Made by a program: the position numbers and the translations under genes. A stretch of DNA of 64,000 nt from Streptomyces acidiscabies. Its GTDB lineage: Bacteria > Actinomycetota > Actinomycetes > Streptomycetales > Streptomycetaceae. The DNA lies in assembly GCF_020010905.1 (NCBI RefSeq), contig NZ_JAGJBY010000002.1, forward strand, positions 1 through 64,000, in the 5' to 3' direction. This document shows, piece after piece, positions 34,086-41,237 of the stretch. Position 1 is the stretch's first letter. Every line of letters begins with the position of its first letter. Below the pieces are notes generated by a model. The model was not told the origin of the DNA, searched no databases, and saw nothing but the letters and a program-made list of their open reading frames with translations.

Positions 34086-34805
34086 TCACCCCTTCTTCTG
34101 GATCGTCACCGTCGCCAGCACCTCCGCCACGAACCCCTCCACCCCCGGCTTCGTGACGCCCAGTCCGCTGAGAGGGCCCGCGCCGTTCTCGTGCTCAAGC
34201 AGCGCCAGCAGGATGTGTTCCGTGCCGATGTAGTTGTGGCCCAGGCGCAGGGCCTCACGGAAGGTGAGTTCGAGGACCTTCTTGCCCGCCGCGCTGTACG
34301 GCAGGAGGTCGGGGGACTCGGCGGACGCCGGGAGCGTCGCGACGGCGGCCTCGCGGACGGCCTCCAGGGACGTACCCTGCGCGGCCAGCGCCTTCGCGGC
34401 GATCGCCTCCGGCTCGGAGAGCAGGCCGAGGGTGATGTGCGCGGGGAGCGTCTCCACCGAGCCCGCGTTCTTCGCCTCCGTGTCCGCCGCGACCAGGACG
34501 TTGCGCGCGCGGGGCGTGAAGCGGGCGAAGTCGATGTCCAGGTCCTCCGAGTCCTTGGGGACGAAGCGTTTCTGGGCGGCCTGGCGGGTGACGCCCATGC
34601 TGCGGCCGATGTCGGTCCAGGACGCGCCGGAGCGGCGTGCCTGGTCGACGAAGTGGCCGATGAGGTGGTCGGCGACGTCCCCGAGGTGCTCGCCGGCGAG
34701 GACCGCGTCCTGGAGCTGGTCGAGGGGTTCGGGGTGGACCTTCTTGATGGCGACGATGAGGTCGTCGAGACGGACGGATGACGTGATGTTCTCGGGCTCG
34801 GTCAT
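34086..34805 (-). CDS. Clp_N-domain protein with N-terminal helix-turn-helix (probable autoregulated repressor)
   Basis: A 239-residue protein. Residues about 20-80 form an HTH: VADHLIGHFVDQARRSGASW, then TDIGRSMGVTRQAAQKRF, where GVTRQAAQKR is the recognition helix. Residues about 90-235 are a Clp_N double repeat (FTPRARNVLVAADTEAKNA; LPAHITLGLLSEPEA; GHNYIGTEHILLALLEHE), as in the substrate/adaptor-binding N-domain of ClpC, but with no AAA+ ATPase. The ATG at 34805 is directly followed upstream by two palindromes (34807-34853) that are obvious operator candidates. A plausible role is a transcription factor that binds damaged proteins or a ligand through Clp_N; this is inference. Confidence 0.85.
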   Translation of the reverse strand: MTEPENITSSVRLDDLIVAIKKVHPEPLDQLQDAVLAGEHLGDVADHLIGHFVDQARRSGASWTDIGRSMGVTRQAAQKRFVPKDSEDLDIDFARFTPRARNVLVAADTEAKNAGSVETLPAHITLGLLSEPEAIAAKALAAQGTSLEAVREAAVATLPASAESPDLLPYSAAGKKVLELTFREALRLGHNYIGTEHILLALLEHENGAGPLSGLGVTKPGVEGFVAEVLATVTIQKKG

Positions 34806-34806
34806 G

Positions 34807-34825
34807 TGTCAACCGTAAGTTGACA
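34807..34825 (-). promoter_or_regulatory. Palindromic operator 1 before the Clp_N-HTH gene
   Basis: TGTCAACCGTAAGTTGACA: arms TGTCAA/TTGACA with a 7-bp centre, ending two bases upstream of the ATG. It is so close to the start that repressor binding would block initiation. Confidence 0.75.
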
Positions 34826-34834
34826 CCCCTTGAG

Positions 34835-34853
34835 TGTCAACCTTGGGTTGACG
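34835..34853 (-). promoter_or_regulatory. Palindromic operator 2 before the Clp_N-HTH gene
   Basis: TGTCAACCTTGGGTTGACG, a near-perfect GTCAACC/GGTTGAC dyad, 28 bp centre to centre from operator 1, i.e. close to three helical turns. Confidence 0.75.
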
Positions 34854-35018
34854 ATATTGAGCCACTACGCGCGCGGGCCGGAGAACGCAGAGATCGCGCT
34901 CCACGCGCGCGTGCACGGGAGACGACGCCGACCCGCCCTCCCGCGCGCGTGCGCCCCAGCGCCGTCGCCCTCCTACGCGCGCGTGCCCCCCAAACCCACC
35001 CCGTGACACCATCACCGA

Positions 35019-36131
35019 GTGAGCCAGCCCCACCCCACCCTCGCCAAAGCCCTCGCGACAGCCCTGTACGACACCACGGACGCCACCCTCGACACCGCCG
35101 CCTCCCTCCTCGCCGCCGACCCCACCACGGACCCCGGCCTCAAGGCCAAGGGCGAGGAGCTCCTCGCGACGGCCTGGACGAGGGGCTGGCAGCCCGCCGA
35201 CCTCGTACGGCTCACCCGCCGCGACCTGGACGACGTACACGTCCGTCACCTCGCCGCCCTGATCCGCGCGCAGGCGGGTAACGACCGCGCGCGGGGTCCG
35301 CGTTGGAAGGCTCAGCTGGAGGCGCTCCCGGTGGAACCGGCGCCCCCGGCGGACAGGTTCACGCAGGCCACGGCGGTCCTGGAGCTGTACCGCCGCCTCC
35401 TGCGCCTGCCCACGCTGGAGCCCCTGACCGAGCCGCGCCGGCCCACCCGCGCGGGCGCGGACCGTACGCTCACCCGGATCCGCGCGCTGCTCGCGAAGGC
35501 GGAGGCGACGACGTACCCGCAGGAGGCGGAGGCGCTCACCGCGAAGGCGCAGGAGCTGATGGCGCGGCACAGTGTGGACGAGGCGCTGGTCGACGCGGCG
35601 GCGCCCGCGCCGGACGCGCCCGCGGCCTGCCGTATCGGCGTGGAGCCGCCGTACGAGCAGGCGAAGGCGATCCTGCTGGACGCGGTGGCGGAGGCGAACC
35701 ACTGCCGGTCGGTGTGGAACGAAGGTTTCTGCTTCTCGACGGTGGTCGGTTTCGAGGCGGATCTGGAGGCGGTGGAGCTGCTCTACACCTCGCTCCTGAT
35801 CCAGGCCCAGACGGCGATGGCCCGCGCGGAGGCGGCGCAACGGGCGTCCGGCCGCAAACGCACGAAAACGTTCCGCCAGTCCTTCCTCGCGGCCTACGCA
35901 CACCGCATGGGCACGCGCCTGGCGGAGGCGACCCGCACACAGATCCCGGAAAACCTGCTCCCGGTTCTCGCGACGCGCGACGTAGCGGTGGTCAACGCGA
36001 CGGACGAACTGTTCCCGCACACGGTCAGCACGAGGCTGCGGGGGATCACGGACGAGGCGGGATGGGTCGAGGGGGCGGAGGCGGCGGACCGGGCGAGGGT
36101 GGGGGAGTGGCGGGGGTTGCCGGGGGCGTGA
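35019..36131 (+). CDS. DUF2786 domain protein, function unknown
   Basis: A 370-residue soluble protein. The N-terminal about 100 residues are helical. The DUF2786 motif is visible at about residues 148-190 (ADRTLTRIRALLAKAEATTY then AEALTAKAQELMARHSVD), the usual 'RI-ALL-KAE-T-FP-EAE-A---KA-ELM-RH-ID' pattern. A C-terminal region (ATTYP...HCRSVWNEGFCFST, then FRQSFLAAYAHRMGTRLAEA) resembles the companion domain that follows DUF2786 in actinobacterial proteins. GTG start at 35019. Some relatives are phage or mobile-element borne, others chromosomal; activity is unknown. It stands alone, followed by more than 1 kb of repeats. Confidence 0.82.
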   Translation: MSQPHPTLAKALATALYDTTDATLDTAASLLAADPTTDPGLKAKGEELLATAWTRGWQPADLVRLTRRDLDDVHVRHLAALIRAQAGNDRARGPRWKAQLEALPVEPAPPADRFTQATAVLELYRRLLRLPTLEPLTEPRRPTRAGADRTLTRIRALLAKAEATTYPQEAEALTAKAQELMARHSVDEALVDAAAPAPDAPAACRIGVEPPYEQAKAILLDAVAEANHCRSVWNEGFCFSTVVGFEADLEAVELLYTSLLIQAQTAMARAEAAQRASGRKRTKTFRQSFLAAYAHRMGTRLAEATRTQIPENLLPVLATRDVAVVNATDELFPHTVSTRLRGITDEAGWVEGAEAADRARVGEWRGLPGA

Positions 36132-36149
36132 GGGTTGCGCGGTGCGCGG

Positions 36150-36247
36150 GCCGTCAAGCGTGGCGCGAGCCTGCCAAAGCGAGGGCGCGAGCCCGTCAAG
36201 CGGGCACGAGCCCTTTAAGCGGGGGCGAGTCCATCAAGCGTGGCGCG
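36150..36247 (+). repeat. 19-22 bp degenerate tandem repeat (about 5 units)
   Basis: Five units of the type GCCCGTCAAGCGGGCACGA, directly after the DUF2786 gene. Related single units recur at about 36305 and inside the larger array that follows. Confidence 0.7.
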
Positions 36248-36323
36248 CCTTGATGCGCCCGCGCACCTCGCCAGCGACTGCACGGCCCTCAAGCGGGGCC
36301 CAAGCCCGCCAAGCGCGGCGCGG

Positions 36324-37170
36324 CCGTGCAAGGCCGGGCCGCGTAGCGCGTGCCGCTGGGGGCCTGGCGCGAGTCGTCCCGCCGTCGGCCTAGCCACACC
36401 TCTACGCCCTCCGAGCCTCAGCTCCGACCGGGCAAGGCCCGGGCTGTGGAGCGCGTACCGCCGGGCCCGGCGCGAGCCGCCTCGCCGTCGGCCTCCGGCC
36501 CGACCGCACCCCTACGACTCCCCGAGTCTCAGCTCCGGCCCACCCGCCCCGAGCCCGCCAAGCGTGGCGCGGCCGAGCAAGGCCGGGCCGCGTAGCGCGT
36601 GCCGCTGGGGGCCTGGCGCGAGTCGTCCCGCCGTCGGCCTAGCCACACCTCTACGCCCCCTGAGCCTCAGCTCCGACCGGGCAAGGCCCGGGCTGTGGAG
36701 CGCGTACCGCCGGGCCCGGTGTGAGCTGCCCCTCGCCGTCGGCCTCCGGCACGACCGCACTCCTACGACCCCCGAGTCTCAGCCCCGGCCCACCCGCCCC
36801 GGGCCCGCCAAGCGTGGTGCGGCCGAGCAAGGCCGAGCTGTGAAGCGCGTACCGCCGGGCCTGGCGCGAGCCATCCTGCTGTCGGCCTCTGGCCCGACCG
36901 CGCCTTTACGACCCCCCTGAGCCTCAGCCCCGGCCGAGCAAGGCCCGGGCCGTGTAGCGCGTGCCACTGAGGGCTCAGCGCGAGCCGCCCCGCTGTCGGC
37001 CTCCGGCTCAACCGCACCTTTACGACCCCCGGTCTCAGCTCCGACCGGGCAAGGCCCGGGCCGTGTAGCGCGTACCGCCGGGGGCCCGGCGCGAGCCGCC
37101 CCTCGCCGTTGGCCCTCGGCCCGACCGCACCCCTACGACCCCCGAGCCTCAGCCCCGGCCCACCCGCCCC
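36324..37170 (+). repeat. Large GC-rich degenerate repeat array, 7 units of about 106-143 bp
   Basis: The gap 36132-37181 holds no supportable gene. Seven units can be anchored on a motif like TAGCGCGTACCGCCGGG, at about 36343, 36453, 36592, 36698, 36842, 36954 and 37064. Each unit continues GGCGCGAGCCGCCC, CCGTCGGCCTC, GACCGCACC, TACGACCCCCGAGCCTCAG. The first two units are repeated almost exactly about 247 bp later, so a two-unit block has been duplicated. There are no CRISPR-like unique spacers. Confidence 0.8.
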
Positions 37171-37181
37171 AAGCCCCCGTC

Positions 37182-37730
37182 TCAGTCCCCAGCCTGCTGG
37201 AACCCGCTAACCGTCGCGTCCGGCGTCTTCGTGTCCTTCAGTACGACATCCCCGTACGACCAGTCGAACTCCTTGCCCGACCCCTCCGCGAGTCCGAACT
37301 CCAGCTTCTTCGCCGCGATCGCCTTGTCGCCGTCACCGCGCGTGTACGTGATCGTGAAGGAGGCCGTGCCCTGGGCCGGCAGGGGCACCGTCTGGGCGAC
37401 CGCCGCCGGGTCTTGGGGGACGGCGACGGACGTGTCGCCCGCCTTCAGCTGGACCTTGGGGAAGCCGGCCAGCGAGCACTCGGCGCCGGTGTTGGTGATC
37501 GTGAACGTCACGTTGCCGCTGTCCCCGACACCGGGAGCCGCGTTGACGGGGCCGGCCTGCGTGTCCAGCTTGTCGACGGCGCAGGTGGAGCCGCCGGCGG
37601 CAGGCGCGGACGCCGACGGCGTCGTACCGGAGTCGGCGTTCTTGTCGTCGTCACCGCCCCCGGAACAAGCAGAAAGTAGAAGGGCCGCAGAGAAAGCGGC
37701 GACGCTGAGGCGGAGCGGAACGGCGCGCAT
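37182..37730 (-). CDS. DUF4232 secreted lipoprotein
   Basis: A 182-residue lipoprotein. Signal peptide with lipobox LSAC at about residues 18-21, a short Ser/Thr/Ala-rich linker and then a DUF4232 beta-sandwich domain: NVTFTITNTGAECSLAGFPK and VQLKAGD, with a two-cysteine pattern (STCAV...GAECSL) typical of this family. DUF4232 proteins are abundant exported proteins of Streptomyces without known activity. ATG start at 37730. A second, unrelated lipoprotein gene follows upstream on the same strand (37777-38238), only about 45 bp away, so the pair may be co-transcribed. Confidence 0.88.
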   Translation of the reverse strand: MRAVPLRLSVAAFSAALLLSACSGGGDDDKNADSGTTPSASAPAAGGSTCAVDKLDTQAGPVNAAPGVGDSGNVTFTITNTGAECSLAGFPKVQLKAGDTSVAVPQDPAAVAQTVPLPAQGTASFTITYTRGDGDKAIAAKKLEFGLAEGSGKEFDWSYGDVVLKDTKTPDATVSGFQQAGD

Positions 37731-37776
37731 GAACTGATCCCTAGGAACGAGTGACGTTGCTCAGGGGGATCATCCC

Positions 37777-38238
37777 CTACCCCAGCCCCCCGGTCGGCAC
37801 ACCCGACGGCAGCACGCTCCCGTCCGCCTTGGTGTACGTCTCCTTCCCCACACTCCCCGTCCAGGTCACGACCAGTTTCTCCGCATCGACGGAGTCGACC
37901 ATCCCGGTCGTACGGTCCTTGTTCCCGGTGAGACAGGTGAGGTGGATCATCCGCATCCCGGCCTCCTCACCGGCGGTCCCGTTGCAGACGGTGCCACCGG
38001 TCGCGTACAGCGTCGCCTTGCCGCCCTCGACCATGAGAACGACGGCCTGCCCACCGGCGCTACCGAGCCAGCTGCCGGCGAGGGGGGTGGACGCGGACGG
38101 AGAGGGGGCGGCGGTGGTGGTGGAAGCCGTCGACGGCTCGGGCGAGGGCGACGAGGAATCCCCGCCACCACTGCTGCACCCGGCCATGAGTACGACCCCC
38201 ACCACCAGACCCACGCCACGCAAGCCCACTGAAGCCAC
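37777..38238 (-). CDS. Secreted lipoprotein, hypothetical
   Basis: A 153-residue lipoprotein from the GTG at 38238: signal peptide ASVGLRGVGLVVGVVL with lipobox MAGC, a Ser/Thr/Pro-rich linker, then a small beta-rich domain (GSWLGSAGGQAVVLMVEGGK; ATGGTVCNGTAGEEAGMRMI; TWTGSVGKETYTK). It resembles small 'copper-amine-oxidase-like' or beta-barrel lipoproteins only vaguely; no confident family. GGAG six bases upstream supports the GTG; a TTG at 38250 is an alternative. It lies just upstream of the DUF4232 lipoprotein on the same strand. Confidence 0.78.
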   Translation of the reverse strand: MASVGLRGVGLVVGVVLMAGCSSGGGDSSSPSPEPSTASTTTAAPSPSASTPLAGSWLGSAGGQAVVLMVEGGKATLYATGGTVCNGTAGEEAGMRMIHLTCLTGNKDRTTGMVDSVDAEKLVVTWTGSVGKETYTKADGSVLPSGVPTGGLG

Positions 38239-38330
38239 CGCACACTCCAAGCGCTAGAAGCCGAGAACGACGGCAAGCTACCAGCCGCATCAGGCACGGG
38301 ACTTGGAACCAACTGTGAGTGGACTTACCT

Positions 38331-38400
38331 AGGGGCGCGGGGCTGTGTCTATTTGCGGCTACCGCCGCGTGGGCGCGACCAACCACGACGGCGCCGCACC
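38331..38400 (+). repeat. Dispersed GC-rich repeat element, single copy
   Basis: AGGGGCGCGGGGCTGTGTCT followed by ATTTGCGGCTACCGCCGCGT and GGGCGCGACCAACCACGACG: one full copy of the family described at 3628-4091 and 40141-40398. It lies between the rpsN stop and the lipoprotein start. Confidence 0.85.
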
Positions 38401-38411
38401 CGAAAGACCAC

Positions 38412-38717
38412 CTACCAGGAACTCTTCCGAACCCCCGGCAGATACCCCGCATGCGCCTGCCCCCGCAAACTCACCCGAGACAACCCGAACGCCCGGAAAT
38501 ACCCCCGAGGCCGCCCATCCACCTGATCCCGATTCCGCACCCGAGTAGCACTCGCATCCCGAGGCTGCCGCTCCAACTCCCGCCGAGCCGCAGCCCGTTC
38601 CTCCTCCGAGGACGACGGCCGCCGAATGACCTCCTTCAACTCGGCCCGCCGCTCGGCATACCGAGCAACAACCTCCTGCCGCCGAAGATTCGCCGCGATC
38701 TTGCTCTTCTTCGCCAT
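38412..38717 (-). CDS. rpsN: 30S ribosomal protein S14, zinc-independent paralogue
   Basis: A 101-residue S14 of the longer, zinc-free type: it lacks the CxxC-x(n)-CxxC zinc ribbon and ends RVSLRGQAHAGYLPGVRKSS. It begins MAKKSKIAANLRRQE. It is co-encoded with rpmB (one-base stop/start overlap at 38717) and lies in the zinc-starvation island. Expected to replace the zinc-binding S14 when zinc is scarce, under Zur control, releasing zinc from ribosomes. Confidence 0.95.
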   Translation of the reverse strand: MAKKSKIAANLRRQEVVARYAERRAELKEVIRRPSSSEEERAAARRELERQPRDASATRVRNRDQVDGRPRGYFRAFGLSRVSLRGQAHAGYLPGVRKSSW

Positions 38718-38953
38718 CAGACCCGCACCCCCCGAGCCCGAATCCGGGCCACCGCAGCCTCGACCCCGATGGAGTCGACCGTCTTGATCCCCTTGGTGCT
38801 CAACCGGAGCCGCACGTAACGGCCTTCACCCGGCAACCAGTACCGCTTCGACTGGATGTTGGGATCGAACCGCCGCGAAGTCCGCCGGTGGGAGTGCGAG
38901 ATGCGGTTCCCGAACCCCGGCTGCGCCCCCGTCAGCATGCAGTGCGCCGACAT
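38717..38953 (-). CDS. rpmB: 50S ribosomal protein L28, zinc-independent paralogue
   Basis: A 78-residue L28 starting MSAHCMLTGAQPGFGNRISH, without the CxxC pairs of the zinc form (one cysteine remains). It is first in a two-gene unit with rpsN and is divergent from rpmG. AGAGAGGTAGG is a good ribosome site upstream of the ATG. The shared 62-bp intergenic region contains the Zur-like box. It is expected to be induced by zinc limitation. Confidence 0.95.
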   Translation of the reverse strand: MSAHCMLTGAQPGFGNRISHSHRRTSRRFDPNIQSKRYWLPGEGRYVRLRLSTKGIKTVDSIGVEAAVARIRARGVRV

Positions 38954-38984
38954 GAGTGACCTACCTCTCTCGATCGACTATCGC

Positions 38985-39002
38985 TAATGGAATTCATTTT
39001 CA
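38985..39002 (+). promoter_or_regulatory. Candidate Zur box and promoters between rpmB and rpmG
   Basis: TAATGGAATTCATTTTCA matches AATG-N4-TCATTTTCA, the core of the actinobacterial Zur operator, with a degenerate outer left arm. A TAAGAT hexamer at 39004-39009 could be the -10 of rpmG, which would make rpmG nearly leaderless (ATG at 39016). GATAGT on the minus strand (38977-38982) could serve rpmB. One box could therefore repress both directions. Confidence 0.7.
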
Positions 39003-39015
39003 GTAAGATACCAGC

Positions 39016-39180
39016 ATGGCACGCAACGAACTCCGCCCGGTCATCAAGCTCCGCTCCACGGCGGGGACCGGCTACACGTACGTCACCCGCAAGAACCGCC
39101 GCAACGACCCGGACCGTATGACCCTGCGCAAGTACGACCCGAGGGTCGGCCGCCACGTCGACTTCCGAGAGGAGCGCTAG
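39016..39180 (+). CDS. rpmG: 50S ribosomal protein L33, zinc-independent paralogue
   Basis: A 54-residue protein: MARNELRPVIKLRSTAGTGY and then TYVTRKNRRNDPDRMTLRKY, followed by the DPR and FREE elements of L33. There are no cysteines, so it is the zinc-free form. First gene of the plus-strand unit rpmG-rpmE2-CobW-like-rpsR. No clear ribosome site precedes it, which fits the leaderless promoter suggested by the adjacent TAAGAT. Confidence 0.96.
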   Translation: MARNELRPVIKLRSTAGTGYTYVTRKNRRNDPDRMTLRKYDPRVGRHVDFREER

Positions 39181-39184
39181 AGAC

Positions 39185-39439
39185 ATGCGTAAGGCAATCC
39201 ACCCGGCGTACGGGCCCGTCGTCTTCCGTGACCGTGCCGCGAACTACGCCTTCCTGACCCGCTCGACGATGACGAGCGAGAAGACGATCGAGTGGGAGGA
39301 CGGCGCGACGTACCCGGTCGTCGACGTCGAGATCTCGAACGTCAGCCACCCCTTCTATACGGGTACGGCCCGAGTCCTGGACACGGCCGGCCGCGTCGAA
39401 CGCTTCGAGAAGCGCTACGGAAAGCGGGCCGGCGCGTGA
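39185..39439 (+). CDS. rpmE2: 50S ribosomal protein L31 type B (zinc-independent)
   Basis: An 84-residue L31B: MRKAIHPAYGPVVFRDRAAN, the STMTSEKTIEW region and VSHPFYTGTARVLDTAGRVE, followed by RFEKRYGKR. It lacks the cysteines of type A. Four bases separate it from rpmG and it overlaps the start of the CobW-like gene by 4 bp. In Streptomyces such L31 paralogues are Zur targets. Confidence 0.96.
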   Translation: MRKAIHPAYGPVVFRDRAANYAFLTRSTMTSEKTIEWEDGATYPVVDVEISNVSHPFYTGTARVLDTAGRVERFEKRYGKRAGA

Positions 39440-40935
39440 CCCTGTCCGTGGCGATCGTCGGCGGGCTCCACACGGAGGCCCGCAAGGCGACGGTCGCCCA
39501 ACTCCTCAGGGACGTACCGGGAAGCGTGGTCCTGCACCACGACCTCGCTACGGCGACGGCGGGCACGGTCATCCGCACGATCCACGACGAGACGGGCCTG
39601 GTCGCCGCAGGCGAGGCCCCGCTGTCGAACGACTGCGCCTGCTGCGCGCTGCGCGAGGACCTGGTCCCGGAACTCCGCCGCCTGGAGGACGCGGGCACGA
39701 CGACCCTGGCGATCGTAGAACTCTGGGACTCGGTGGAACCGAAGGCGATGGCGGAGGTGGTGGCGGCCTCAGGCCTGACGGTCACCTCGGTCATCACGGC
39801 GATCGACCCGGCCCTGCTCATCCCATACCTGGGCAACGGCGACGACTTGTCGGAACGAGGCCTGGCGGCAGCCCCCACGGACCAACGCACGGTGGCAGAC
39901 ACGTTCGCCCGCCAACTGGAGTACGCCCCGGTCCTGGCAATAGTCGACTCCCCCGAAGCGGACGACGAGGACCGCGAGTTGCTGACCCAACTCCACCCAA
40001 CGGCCCGCCAGGTCCCCGTGACGGGCGGCCACCTAGGAGGGGACCTGGCGGGCATCACGGACGAGGACTGGGCGAGGTTCCTGTCGGATGCGCAAGCAGA
40101 TGCACCTGCACAGGACAACGAACCTCAGGCTGGCGCAGCCAGGGGCGCGGGGCTGGATCAATTTGCGGCTCCGCCGCGGGGCGCGACAAGCCACGACGAC
40201 GCCGCACCAGCCGAAGCACCTCAGCCTGACGCTTTTAGGGGCGCGGGGCTGGATCAATTTGCGGCTCCGCCGCGGGGCGCGAGCAACCACGAACAAGCCG
40301 CACCCGCCGAAGCACCTCAGCCACCCACGGACCTCAGGGGCGCGGGGAACTGCGCGAACAGCCACAACGCACCCGCACCCGCCGAAGCACCTCAACCCAC
40401 CCCCCTCGCCCGCGAAGCCCTCGCCGGCTTCGACGTAGAAGCCGCAGCCGCAGCCCAACACCCCGCCTCCGCCCTCCTCCCCTCAGACGCCGACAACCAC
40501 GGCGTCTCCACCTTCGTCTGGCACAGAGCCCGCCCCTTCCACCCGGAACGCCTCTACGAAGCACTCGAAGACCTGACCTGCGCGGCAGCGCGCAGCAGGG
40601 GCCGCTTCTGGCTGGCTGACAAGCCGGACACCCTCCTCCACTGGGACGCGGCAGGCGGAGCACTCTGCGTAGAGGCCGCAGGCCCTTGGCTCGCGTCACT
40701 CCCGGACGCAGCCTGGGACATGGTCCCCCCGACCAGACGAGCAGCCGCAGCCCTGGACTGGCACCCAGAACACGGCGACTGCTGCCAGCACTTGGTGTTC
40801 ACCTCCCCCGGCCTGGACCGCGACGGCCTCGAACACCTCCTGGAGCACTGCCTGTTGACGGACGCCGAGTACGAGGCGGGCCGCACGGCGTGGCAGAACC
40901 TCCCGCCCGCCTTCGACACCCTCCTGGAGATCTGA
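39436..40935 (+). CDS. CobW/YciC-like zinc-responsive GTPase homologue with degenerate P-loop and repeat insertions
   Basis: A 499-residue protein of the COG0523 (CobW/ZigA/YciC) family, members of which are zinc metallochaperones induced by Zur derepression. The diagnostic CxCC motif is NDCACCALREDLVPELRRLE, and the C-terminal CobW_C-like domain starts near GVSTFVWHRARPFHPERLYE. However, the expected GxxGxGKT Walker A is replaced by GGLHTEARKAT, so GTP binding is doubtful. Between the two domains (about residues 235-321) there are three in-frame copies of a dispersed DNA repeat. The GTG start overlaps the rpmE2 stop, and its own stop overlaps the rpsR start, consistent with tight translational coupling in a Zur-regulated operon. 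Confidence 0.85.
   Translation: MTLSVAIVGGLHTEARKATVAQLLRDVPGSVVLHHDLATATAGTVIRTIHDETGLVAAGEAPLSNDCACCALREDLVPELRRLEDAGTTTLAIVELWDSVEPKAMAEVVAASGLTVTSVITAIDPALLIPYLGNGDDLSERGLAAAPTDQRTVADTFARQLEYAPVLAIVDSPEADDEDRELLTQLHPTARQVPVTGGHLGGDLAGITDEDWARFLSDAQADAPAQDNEPQAGAARGAGLDQFAAPPRGATSHDDAAPAEAPQPDAFRGAGLDQFAAPPRGASNHEQAAPAEAPQPPTDLRGAGNCANSHNAPAPAEAPQPTPLAREALAGFDVEAAAAAQHPASALLPSDADNHGVSTFVWHRARPFHPERLYEALEDLTCAAARSRGRFWLADKPDTLLHWDAAGGALCVEAAGPWLASLPDAAWDMVPPTRRAAAALDWHPEHGDCCQHLVFTSPGLDRDGLEHLLEHCLLTDAEYEAGRTAWQNLPPAFDTLLEI
40141..40398 (+). repeat. Three in-frame copies of the dispersed GC-rich repeat inside the CobW-like gene
   Basis: Copies at 40141-40236, 40237-40335 and 40336-40398. 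Each begins AGGGGCGCGGGGCTGGATCA or AGGGGCGCGGGGAACTGCGC. The first two share CGGCTCCGCCGCGGGGCGCGA, i.e. internal GCGGC/GCCGC dyads; all end near CCGAAGCACCTCA. Translated, they give RGAGLDQFAAPPRGA-type peptides in the interdomain linker. Lengths (96, 99, 63 bp) are multiples of three, so the frame survives. Confidence 0.9.
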
Positions 40936-41171
40936 TGCCCCCGCGCAAGCTCGACCGCAAGCCCCAGAAGCCCCGCCCCAATCCCTTGGACCAGGCGAAG
41001 ATCACGTACATCGACTACAAGGACACCGACCTGCTGCGGAAGTTCATCTCGGACCGGGGCAAGATCCGCAGCCGCCGGGTCACGAGGATCACGGCCCAGC
41101 AGCAGCGCCAGGTATCGCGCGCGATCAAGAACGCGAGGGAGATGGCGCTACTCCCGTACGTGTCGAAGTAG
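40935..41171 (+). CDS. rpsR: 30S ribosomal protein S18, zinc-independent paralogue
   Basis: A 78-residue S18: MPPRKLDRKPQKPRPNPLDQ, then KITYIDYKDTDLLRKFISD, RGKIRSRRVTRITAQQQRQV and SRAIKNAREMALLPYVSK. The cysteines of the zinc-binding form are absent. The ATG overlaps the TGA of the CobW-like gene. It is the last gene of the Zur-type operon and is followed by a large hairpin at 41191-41237. Confidence 0.96.
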   Translation: MPPRKLDRKPQKPRPNPLDQAKITYIDYKDTDLLRKFISDRGKIRSRRVTRITAQQQRQVSRAIKNAREMALLPYVSK

Positions 41172-41190
41172 TTCACGCGGAACCCCCCGA

Positions 41191-41237
41191 AGGGGCGGGT
41201 GGCTTACGGGAGTTGTCCCGTGAAGCCGCCCGCCCCT
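41191..41237 (+). terminator. Long hairpin terminator after rpsR; 41238-41697 otherwise without a gene
   Basis: GGGGCGGGTGGCTT / AAGCCGCCCGCCCC with nested CGGGA/TCCCG around a GTTG turn. The 460-bp gap beyond holds a second dyad (CCCAAGTC at 41288 / GACTTGGG at 41311) and the shared motif at 41590-41617; no gene is supported. Confidence 0.85.

Noticed and set aside
36150..37170. Repeat arrays here and at 51420-51811 as possible CRISPR arrays
   Set aside because: Units are contiguous and degenerate without unique spacers, and no cas genes are present.
40096..40111. GCAGATGCACCTGCAC, a 15/16 match to the shared regulatory motif, inside the CobW-like gene
   Set aside because: It lies within a coding sequence and lacks the second half of the element, so it is probably chance.
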